Origin: Deltaproteobacteria bacterium
GTDB taxonomy: Bacteria > Myxococcota_A > Polyangia > DRWM01 > JAAZOP01
Direction of reading: 5' to 3'
Assembly (NCBI GenBank): GCA_016218815.1
Contig: JACRCX010000037.1
Coordinates: 29,694 to 93,693, forward strand
DNA length: 64,000 nucleotides
The notes beneath the pieces are model-generated. The model ran no database searches and was not told the DNA's origin. It saw only the letters and a list, made by a program, of their open reading frames with translations. Of the stretch, positions 24,138 to 30,897 are shown piece by piece (position 1 is the first letter of the stretch; every line of letters starts with the position of its first letter). A program made the position numbers and the translations under genes.

Positions 24138-25088
24138 TCAGGAAATCGTGCGGACGAGGCGCCAGCACCGGTGCACGAGCCGGTTGCGGTACTCCTCCGG
24201 GACGGTGCGCGACGTGATCTCCTCGACGGAGGTGCCGGCGAGGCGGTCGAGCTGCGGCTCGAACCGCTGGTGGCTCGTCGAGAAGTACAGCACGGCGCCG
24301 TCCGCCAGGATCTCCAGCACGGCCTCGACCAGCCGGCGATGATCGCGCTGGACGTCGAAGGGCGGCGCGCCGGCGCCCGTCGAGAACGACGGAGGGTCGC
24401 AGACGCACAGGTCCCAGGTCTGCCGCGCGCGCTTCGCGCGCGCCAGGAACGGCTCCACGTCCGCCTCGACCAGCTCGTGCTCCGGGGCCCACAGCCCGTT
24501 GCGCTCCAGGTTGTCGCTCGCCCAGAGGAGATAGCTGTCCGAGCGATCCACGCTCGTCGTCCGGGCCGCCCCGCCCGCCGCGGCGGCGCAGGTGAACGAG
24601 CCGGTGTAGGCGAAGAGGTTCAGGAACCGCTTGCCGCGGCTCTCGGCCCGCACCAGCCCCCGCGTCAGCCGGTGGTCCGGGAAGAGCCCGGTGTCGACGT
24701 AGTCGTCGAGGTTGACCAGGAAGACCAGATCCCGTTCGCGAACCTCGAGGCGCCGTCCGGCCGAGCCGAGCTTGCCGTAGCGCGGCCCCTCGGCCGGCCT
24801 CGTCCGCCGTTTCCTCACGTGCACGCGCTCGGGCGGGATGTCGAGCGCGGCGGCGGCGGCGTGTGCGAGGGTCCCGACGTAGTCGTCGATTTCCGCCGTC
24901 TGCGTCCGCTCGTACTCCGCGACGACCAGGTGGCCTTCGTACCAGTCGACCACCGCCCGCACCTCGGGAATGTCCCGGTCGTACAGCCGGAAGGCGCCGA
25001 TCCCCGCCCGCTCGAACTTCGGCCCCAGCCGCGCGAACGCCTTGCGCACGCGGTTGGCCAGCATTTCGGCGTGACGTGCAGCGTCCAC
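24138..25088 (-). CDS. Class I SAM-dependent 23S rRNA methyltransferase (RlmI/RlmK-like)
   Basis: The 316-residue protein matches the C-terminal half of RlmL/RlmI-type enzymes. Visible are the PUA-like/RlmK lead-in (YEGHLVVAEYERT, VHVRKRRTRP, VNLDDYVDTGLFPDHRLTR), motif I around FLNLFAYTGSFTCAAAAGGA, the acidic SVDRSDSYLLWASDNLERNG and motif IV DPPSFS. Known homologues methylate 23S rRNA bases (m7G2069 or m5C1962 in E. coli). The GTG start overlaps by one base the stop of the AAA-TPR gene upstream (TAGTG), so the genes are cotranscribed. Which base is modified cannot be told. Confidence 0.85.
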   Translation of the reverse strand: MDAARHAEMLANRVRKAFARLGPKFERAGIGAFRLYDRDIPEVRAVVDWYEGHLVVAEYERTQTAEIDDYVGTLAHAAAAALDIPPERVHVRKRRTRPAEGPRYGKLGSAGRRLEVRERDLVFLVNLDDYVDTGLFPDHRLTRGLVRAESRGKRFLNLFAYTGSFTCAAAAGGAARTTSVDRSDSYLLWASDNLERNGLWAPEHELVEADVEPFLARAKRARQTWDLCVCDPPSFSTGAGAPPFDVQRDHRRLVEAVLEILADGAVLYFSTSHQRFEPQLDRLAGTSVEEITSRTVPEEYRNRLVHRCWRLVRTIS

Positions 25089-27865
25089 TACCCGAGCAAC
25101 CCCTTCACCCGATCCGCCATCGCGCTGCCCTGGAGCGTGAAGAGTTGGAGGGCCTCGGCGAGCGGCGCGCGGGCGTCGACGGCCAGACCCCGTGCGCGCA
25201 GCGTGTGGCCCCACGAGTGGAGCGCCTTGGCCAGCTCCACCTGGTGGCCGATGTTGCGGAAGATCTCGATGCCGCGCCGGAAGCAGACGTCGGGCGGGTC
25301 GGCGCCGGGCGGCGTTCCCGCCGAGGCCCGCACTTCGCCCATCAGCACCCACGCCAACCCCTTCGATTCCTGGTTGCCGATCTGTTCGGCCAGGGCCAGG
25401 GCGTGGTCGGCATAGACCGTCGCGCGGTCGTTGCGTTTTTCCCAGATCGACAGCCGCGCCACGTTGCGCTGGATCTCGCCCAGCGCGCGCCGGTCCTCCT
25501 GTTCGGTCGCCATCTCCATGGCGCGGCCGAGGTTCCTTGCCGCGTCGTCGAGGCTGCCCATCCAGAACTGGATCTCGCCGACGTTGTTCAGGAGGTACAG
25601 CTCCATGCGGCGGTCGGCGCCGGCGGCGAGCTGCAGGCCCTCCTGGAGGTAGCCCAGCGCGCTGGGGAGGTCCCCGCGATCGAAAGCCAGGACGCCCAGG
25701 ACGTTCATGGCCTGCGCCAGCTCCTCCTTGGCCGCCGAGCCCTCGCCGAGGCGGAGCGCCTCCTGGGTCTTGGTCGTCGCGCGATCGAGCAGTCCGGCGG
25801 CGCGGTCGAGCATGGCGAGGTGCAGGAGGGCCAGGGCGGTGCCGCGGTCGTCCTCCAGCTCGCGGCGCAGCGCGAGGGCCTCGCGGTGGCACCGCCGCGC
25901 TTCGTCGTACTCGCCGAGCAGGTAGCGCAGGGAGCCGAGGTCGGTGAGGGCGGCGGCGATGCCGACCTGGTCGCCGCAGAGCCGGAACAGGCGGAGCGCC
26001 TCTTCCAGATCGCGGAGGGCGGCGGCGTAGTCGCCGCGCGCGCGGCTGACGCGGCCGAGCTTGGAGAGCGCCACGGCGACCTTGCCGGGCGTGCCGAGCG
26101 CCCAGGCGTGGCGGAGCATCTGGCGGAACGACTCCTCGGCCGAGTCGTACCGCCCCATCGCCACATGGACGGTGCCCAGCTCGTGCAGCGTGGCCACCCG
26201 CAGCGAGTGATCCTCCGCGTCCAGGAGGTCGAGCTTGCGGCGGTAGAGGGCCACGGCGCGGTCGTAGAGCGTGCGCTGCCGCGCTTCGTCCGCGGCCTCG
26301 CCGTAGCGCTGCGCCGCCAGGGCCGGCGCGCCGCCTTCGGCGAAGTGCGCCGCGATGGCTTCCAGGAATCCCGGCTTGTCCGCCGCGCGCACGGCCAGCC
26401 AGCGCGCGGCGGCCTGGTGCAGCCGCGCCCGCGCCTCGGCGGAGAGCGTGCCGGTCACGAACGCGCCGAGCCCGTCGAGCGCGAAGACGTACTCCTCGGT
26501 ACCGGAGAACTCGCTCTCCTCCTGGCGCATGAGGAACCCCATGCGGCAGAGGTTCGCGAGGCGTCCGCGGACCAGCGCCACGTCTTCCGCGTGCCGGGAC
26601 TCGAAGTCGGACTCCGGCGTCGCGGCCGAGCGCCTCGCGCGTTCCAGCGCGACGACCGCCTCGTCCCAGACGACGTCGCCCATCACCGCGGCGGCCTGGA
26701 GGGCGTGGCGGTCGGGCGCGCTCAGGCTTTCCCAGTACACGCCGGCGAGCGCCTCGGCCGTCTTCGCGCCCAGCCGCTCGCCCACGGCGGTCGGCTCGAC
26801 GTGCGCGATCCCGTCCGCGCGGCGGACGGCCTTGGACTGTTCGAGCGAGCGCAGGACGTCGAGCGCCCGGCCGGGCTGTCCCTGCGACAGGCGGTGGACC
26901 AGCGACAGGAGGTCGCGCGAGGGGGTCGCGCCGAGCGTCGATTGCAGCAGCGCGGCCATGTCCTCCTCCCCGAGCGGCTCGACCTCGAGCACCTCGGTGG
27001 GGATGGCCGAGGAGAAGATCGTCCCGGTATCGACCTCGCGCGCCGTCGCCAGCCACCCGACCGGGACCTCGGCGAGGCGGCGGACGAGACCGGCGAGCAG
27101 GAAGCGGCCCTCGTCGGTGGCGCGATCCAGGCCGTCGAGCGTGACCAGCAGCGGGTGCTGGGCGACGTCGAGCTGGAGCGCCTTGGCCAGGGCGTCGAGG
27201 TACGGCGAGGGGCGGCGCAGGACTTCCTCGCCGCCGGGTGCGGCCGCGCCGCGGACGCCGCCGAGCACTCCCAGCCGCGATTCCAGCTCGGTCGTCTCGG
27301 CGGCCGACAGTCCCGGCGCCAGCTCGCGCAGCCGGCGCGAGAGGCGTCGAGGCAGCGAGGTCGCGTCGTGGCGATCGGTGAGTCCTTCGCCGGCCCAGCG
27401 TTCGACGAGCCTCTCGATCGGCGCGAGCGGCTCGCGGGCCCCGGGGGGGAGGCGGACGTCCAGGCGTGCCGCGTTCGTCGAGGAGGCGAGGGCGCCCGCG
27501 CCGGCGGCCAGGAGGGCGGACTTGCCCGCGCCGGAGGGTCCATGGAGCAGCGCGGCGGCAGGCGAGCCCGCGCCGAGGGCCTGGTGCAGATGGGCGTGGA
27601 TCCGGTCGACCAGCTTGCGGCGGCCGCGCAGCGCCAGCAAGGGCGGACCCTGGACGGTGCCTTCGACCTCGGTGTCGTCCCCGGCCTCGGGCTTGTCGGA
27701 CGGCGGGGAGGTCGTGCTGCGCGAGTCACGCGCGGGGACGACGGCGGGGTGCACACCGGTGCCCGGCACGGTGAAGCCCAGGACGACGCCGCAGACTTCG
27801 CACCGCCGCCGGTCGGTCCAGACGGCCTCGCCGCACATCGGGCAGCGGACGACGGGATGCAGCAC
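25088..27865 (-). CDS. AAA-type ATPase with zinc ribbon and TPR repeats (MalT-like architecture)
   Basis: The 925-residue protein starts (GTG) with a zinc ribbon C8-x2-C11...C22-x2-C25. Walker A is GPSGAGKS (109-116) and the Walker B region is HPLLVTLDGLD (about 230). An AAA_16/STAND-like ATPase domain runs to about 400, and TPR repeats fill the rest (for example HELGTVHVAMGRYDSAEESF, LGRVSRARGDYAAALRDLEE, NNVGEIQFWMGSLDDAARNL). No DNA-binding domain is seen at the C-terminus, unlike true MalT regulators, so it may be a signalling scaffold that uses ATP-driven assembly. Downstream overlap with the methyltransferase gene; dUTPase gene 7 bases upstream. Confidence 0.8.
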   Translation of the reverse strand: MLHPVVRCPMCGEAVWTDRRRCEVCGVVLGFTVPGTGVHPAVVPARDSRSTTSPPSDKPEAGDDTEVEGTVQGPPLLALRGRRKLVDRIHAHLHQALGAGSPAAALLHGPSGAGKSALLAAGAGALASSTNAARLDVRLPPGAREPLAPIERLVERWAGEGLTDRHDATSLPRRLSRRLRELAPGLSAAETTELESRLGVLGGVRGAAAPGGEEVLRRPSPYLDALAKALQLDVAQHPLLVTLDGLDRATDEGRFLLAGLVRRLAEVPVGWLATAREVDTGTIFSSAIPTEVLEVEPLGEEDMAALLQSTLGATPSRDLLSLVHRLSQGQPGRALDVLRSLEQSKAVRRADGIAHVEPTAVGERLGAKTAEALAGVYWESLSAPDRHALQAAAVMGDVVWDEAVVALERARRSAATPESDFESRHAEDVALVRGRLANLCRMGFLMRQEESEFSGTEEYVFALDGLGAFVTGTLSAEARARLHQAAARWLAVRAADKPGFLEAIAAHFAEGGAPALAAQRYGEAADEARQRTLYDRAVALYRRKLDLLDAEDHSLRVATLHELGTVHVAMGRYDSAEESFRQMLRHAWALGTPGKVAVALSKLGRVSRARGDYAAALRDLEEALRLFRLCGDQVGIAAALTDLGSLRYLLGEYDEARRCHREALALRRELEDDRGTALALLHLAMLDRAAGLLDRATTKTQEALRLGEGSAAKEELAQAMNVLGVLAFDRGDLPSALGYLQEGLQLAAGADRRMELYLLNNVGEIQFWMGSLDDAARNLGRAMEMATEQEDRRALGEIQRNVARLSIWEKRNDRATVYADHALALAEQIGNQESKGLAWVLMGEVRASAGTPPGADPPDVCFRRGIEIFRNIGHQVELAKALHSWGHTLRARGLAVDARAPLAEALQLFTLQGSAMADRVKGLLG

Positions 27866-27872
27866 GGCGCCT

Positions 27873-28265
27873 CTACTTCCCCAGCTTCACCGGGTCGTTG
27901 TCCGATTCGTCCTTCACGGCGTAGCCGGTCTCCTGGCGCTGGAAGTTGACGCGGTTCTTCTTCATGTAGAGCTCGTGCACGTCCGCGGCGGTGAGGCCGG
28001 CGACCTGGGCGAGGGAGACGAGGAAGTGGAGCATGTCGACGATCTCGACCTGGACGTTGGCGCGGTCGTACTTCTGGTACTTGGCCCACCACTTCCAGGG
28101 GACGGAGTCGATCATCTCGGCGGTTTCCTGGGAGAGGGCGCGCGAGTAGTTGAGCAGCCAATTCACCTGCTGCTCCTCGTCCATGGCGTCGGTATCCACG
28201 CCGATGCGCTTGTTGAGCGCTTTCTGGCAGTCGAAGATCTCCGCGAGCATGTCGGTGGGCGGCAT
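27873..28265 (-). CDS. Dimeric dUTP diphosphatase (all-alpha NTP pyrophosphatase family)
   Basis: The 130-residue protein matches the dUTPase_2 family: MLAEIFDCQKALNKRIG, the metal-site pair of helices SQETAEMIDSVPWKWW and QVEIVDMLHFLVSLAQ, and the C-terminal MKKNRVNFQRQETGY that closes over the uridine nucleotide. It hydrolyses dUTP to dUMP, keeping uracil out of DNA and supplying thymidylate synthesis. It is shorter than some family members but has all core blocks. AGGAGG lies 7 bases before the ATG. It heads a three-gene operon with the AAA-TPR and rRNA methyltransferase genes. Confidence 0.9.
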   Translation of the reverse strand: MPPTDMLAEIFDCQKALNKRIGVDTDAMDEEQQVNWLLNYSRALSQETAEMIDSVPWKWWAKYQKYDRANVQVEIVDMLHFLVSLAQVAGLTAADVHELYMKKNRVNFQRQETGYAVKDESDNDPVKLGK

Positions 28266-28375
28266 GTGGGCCTCCTGCCGGAGGGACTGTAGATGGGGGG
28301 CGGGCGTCGCACAAGCCGGGCTACGCCGCGCGCGCTGTGCTAGCCTGCGAGTGGAGGTCGGACGGACCGCGGATC

Positions 28376-28645
28376 ATGCCCGAGATTGCCCGCTTCTTCG
28401 GTATCGTCATCCGGATGTACGCGGAGCCCGCCGCTCCGCACCGACGGCCCCACTTCCACGCGTACTTCGCCGAGGCTGCGGCCGTCTACGGAATCGCTCC
28501 CGTTGAGTTGCTCGGCGGCGAGTTGCCCTTGCGGCAGCGACGGCTCGTGGAAGCGTGGGCCGAGCTGCACGAGGCGGAACTCCTGGCGGACTGGGACCTG
28601 CTCCAGGCCGGGAGACCGCCCGCCAAGGTGGAGCCGTTGCGGTAG
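28376..28645 (+). CDS. DUF4160 protein
   Basis: The 89-residue protein is a complete DUF4160: MPEIARFFGIVIRMYAEP, the PHFHAYFAEAAAVYGI histidine block, LLGGELPLRQRRLVEAWAEL and HEAELLADWDLLQAG. The family is commonly followed by a DUF2442 gene, as here (11 bases downstream), and such pairs have a toxin-antitoxin-like genomic behaviour; no activity is established here. The ATG at 28376 matches the family N-terminus; a longer reading to 28337 adds residues with no similarity. Confidence 0.85.
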   Translation: MPEIARFFGIVIRMYAEPAAPHRRPHFHAYFAEAAAVYGIAPVELLGGELPLRQRRLVEAWAELHEAELLADWDLLQAGRPPAKVEPLR

Positions 28646-28656
28646 GAGAGAGGACC

Positions 28657-28989
28657 ATGGAGCACGCGATCTACCGTGTCACCGGATTCCGGCTGGTCGG
28701 TCCGCGAGCGCTTCGTGTGGAGTTCGACGACGGGACCGCACGGGACGTGGACTTCACGCCGGTCCTGGCGGGGGAGGTCTTCGGTCCGCTGTGCGATCCC
28801 GACTTCTTCCGGCAGGTGCGCATCGACCCCGAGGCGCAGACCATCGTCTGGCCGAACGGAGCCGACTTCGACCCGGCGACGCTGCACGACTGGCCCGACC
28901 AGCTCCCGGGCCTGCGTCGGATGGCCGAGCGATGGGCTGGGGCGGCTTGTACCGACCCCCCCAACGACCGCGGAACCGCCGACTTGTAG
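28657..28989 (+). CDS. DUF2442 protein
   Basis: The 110-residue protein has the DUF2442 pattern: ALRVEFDDGTARDVDFTPVL, FGPLCDPDFFRQVRIDP and QTIVWPNGADFDPATLHDWP. It is longer than usual because reading continues into downstream non-family sequence (ACTDPPNDRGTADL). AGGAGAGAGGACC precedes the ATG. It pairs with the DUF4160 gene directly upstream and is predicted to act with it, perhaps as the nucleic-acid or partner-binding component; this is inference from conserved adjacency. Confidence 0.8.
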   Translation: MEHAIYRVTGFRLVGPRALRVEFDDGTARDVDFTPVLAGEVFGPLCDPDFFRQVRIDPEAQTIVWPNGADFDPATLHDWPDQLPGLRRMAERWAGAACTDPPNDRGTADL

Positions 28990-29319
28990 GACTGCGGCCC
29001 TCGGCGTCCCGGGCGCGGAATCCCCCCAACGGGCAGGCTTGTGGCGCCGCGGTGGGGCATTCTCCTTGCGTGCGTTCCCGGCGTGCCCCAAACTTCTCGT
29101 GTTCGGACAAGTTCGCGCGCAAGGTGGACGCGCCCGCTGGGGCGAACCCCCGCGGGCGATTGGTGGGCGCCGTAGCTGGACCAGCGAGTCCATCGGATCG
29201 CCGTCCCCCATGAATGCCCGTCGCCCCGGGCGCGTCCGAAGCCGCGTGGCCGTCCCGGACCCTCGCTACTTGGACGGGGGCGGCCCTGGTGGTACGGTCC
29301 GCCGGCACGGAGGCTTGCG
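28990..29319. other. Gene-free interval
   Basis: I find no gene in these 330 bases. Internally repeated words (CGACTTGTAGGACTGCGGCC; GGCTTGTACCGACC; GGCTTGTGGCGCCGCGG) near the start suggest another small repeat family that also supplies the tail of the DUF2442 gene. A ribosome-binding GGAGG lies 6 bases before the next ATG. Confidence 0.5.
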
Positions 29320-30642
29320 ATGAACGCGTTTTGCAGAACCCGACCGCTCCGCTCTCTCGGCGCCCTCGCTCTCCTGCTCGCGCTCGCGGCCGCGGCACCC
29401 GCGGCCGCGCAGAGCTTCGACGAGCTGACCGCGGCGCGCGAGGCCGTCTCCGCGACGCCCACCGACGCCGCGGCGCAGCTCCGCCTGGGCAACGCGCTGC
29501 TGGAGGCCCGCGAGCTCTCGGGCGCGAAAACCGCGTTCGAGGCGGCGCTGCGCCAGCACGCCGACTGGGTCGATGCCCTGTGGGGCCTGGCGCGGATCAA
29601 GATGGCCGAGGGCAACTACGAGGACTCCCAGACCGCGTGCCGCCGCGTCGTTTCCGCCGCCGGCAGCGCCGCCGCCGAAGGCCACGTCTGCATGGGCCAG
29701 GCGTACCTCGTCTGGCGCCGCTCGTCGCTGGCCATCGAGGAGTTCAACAAGGCGCTCGAGGCCGATGCCGACAACGCCGCCGCGCTCTCGGGGCTCGGCG
29801 ACTCCCAGGCCCGCGCCAACCAGCTCGACGCCGCCGTCGAGCAGTACCGCAAGGCGATTGCCGCCGACGCCAACCTGCTGGAGGCGCACCTGGGCCTGGC
29901 CAACGTCCTGGAGCGCAAGAGCGACTCGGCCGGCGCGATCGCCGAGCTGCGCACGGCGGTCGGCATCCGCGCCTGGTCCGCCGACGCGCAGTACAACCTC
30001 GGCCGCCTGCTCTCCGACGTCAACGAGGCGATCACGCACCTCGCGCTGGCCGTCGCCATCCGTCCCTCGTTCACCGACGCGCAGATGGAGTATGGGAAGA
30101 AGCTGGCGGCCGCGGGGCGCTGGTCCGAGGCCTTGGCGCCGTTGCGCGTCGCCTCCTCGCAGCTCCCCAACGTCGGCGCCGTCAACGAGCTCCTGGGCAT
30201 CGCGCTGTGGAAGAACGGCGAGCTGGCCGAGGCGGAGACGAAGCTGCGCGCGGCGCTGGTGGGCGTGCCGAACTCGCCGCGCGCCAACGAGGCGCTGGGC
30301 GAGGTGCTGATCGCGAACGGCCACATCGAGGACGGCCTCGCGTCGCTCGAGACCGCCGCGAACCTCGAGCAGAGCAACCAGGCGCTCGCGCTACGCATTG
30401 CGACGGTGCTGCGCGGCCAGGGCCGCAACACGCTCGCAACCGGCTGGCTCGACAAGGCCCTCACCCTGAAGGCCGACCTCTCCGCCGCCCACGAGATGTA
30501 CGGCGACATTCTGTTCGAGCAGGGCCGCTACTCCGAAGCGCGCCCGCACTACGAGTCGGCGCTGTCCGGTGACGGCGTGGGGATCGACCGCGCGCGCGTT
30601 CAGGGACGAATCGAGCAGCTTCGCACCTTGGCGCCGCAGTGA
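29320..30642 (+). CDS. Exported TPR protein
   Basis: The 440-residue protein has a signal peptide (LGALALLLALAAAAPAAAQS) and then about ten TPR units, e.g. AAQLRLGNALLEARELSGAK, AALSGLGDSQARANQLDAAV, AHLGLANVLERKSDSAGAIA and AHEMYGDILFEQGRYSEARP. It should be a periplasmic protein-interaction scaffold. GGAGG is 6 bases before the ATG. Downstream is a repeat-rich gap and then the regulator operon, so it is probably a single-gene unit. The partner is unknown. Confidence 0.8.
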   Translation: MNAFCRTRPLRSLGALALLLALAAAAPAAAQSFDELTAAREAVSATPTDAAAQLRLGNALLEARELSGAKTAFEAALRQHADWVDALWGLARIKMAEGNYEDSQTACRRVVSAAGSAAAEGHVCMGQAYLVWRRSSLAIEEFNKALEADADNAAALSGLGDSQARANQLDAAVEQYRKAIAADANLLEAHLGLANVLERKSDSAGAIAELRTAVGIRAWSADAQYNLGRLLSDVNEAITHLALAVAIRPSFTDAQMEYGKKLAAAGRWSEALAPLRVASSQLPNVGAVNELLGIALWKNGELAEAETKLRAALVGVPNSPRANEALGEVLIANGHIEDGLASLETAANLEQSNQALALRIATVLRGQGRNTLATGWLDKALTLKADLSAAHEMYGDILFEQGRYSEARPHYESALSGDGVGIDRARVQGRIEQLRTLAPQ

Positions 30643-30647
30643 CGGTG

Positions 30648-30735
30648 GTTTTCGGTTCTCAGTTTTCGGTATTCAGTTCCGGGCCGGATCCTGTAGCCGA
30701 TGACGGAGAGCCGGCGACCGGGAACCGACGACCGG
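30648..30735. repeat. Dispersed short-word repeats downstream of the TPR gene
   Basis: TTTTCGGTTCTCAGTTTTCG is followed by GTATTCAGTT, then CGACCGGGAACCGACGACCGG-like words. The composition differs from the neighbouring genes. No gene is present between 30643 and 30897. Confidence 0.55.
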
Positions 30736-30811
30736 AAACACAGAGCCTGGAATTCGTCGGCTGGCCGTACGACCACCGCTCCCGTCGGCCGTTGGCTCAT
30801 CGACCACCGGA

Positions 30812-30840
30812 TTGAAATGCACGTCATTTCGTGGTTTACT
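30812..30840 (+). promoter_or_regulatory. Candidate promoter of the NtrC-like regulator operon
   Basis: TTGAAA (30812-30817) and TTTACT (30835-30840) are 17 bases apart. The spacer contains GAAATG-N5-CATTTC, a perfect inverted repeat. Imperfect GTTGG...CCACC and perfect GTTGGTC...GACCAAC dyads flank it at 30791 and 30858. The operon ATG is 58 bases downstream. Confidence 0.5.
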
Positions 30841-30856
30841 GCCGGCGTCCCGCGGC

Positions 30857-30876
30857 CGTTGGTCGGATGACCAACG
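30857..30876. promoter_or_regulatory. Perfect inverted repeat in the leader of the regulator operon
   Basis: CGTTGGTC-GGAT-GACCAACG, 8-bp arms, 22 bases before the ATG. It could be an operator for the regulator encoded next to it or an mRNA hairpin. A weaker relative lies at 30791-30808. Confidence 0.45.
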
Positions 30877-30897
30877 CGGTGGACGGCGGAAACGACC

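Noticed and set aside
24863..27949. Very long plus-strand reading frame opposite the AAA-TPR gene
   Set aside because: High GC makes long antisense frames common; its translation is Arg/Gly/Val-rich with no domain, while the minus strand has Walker motifs and TPRs.
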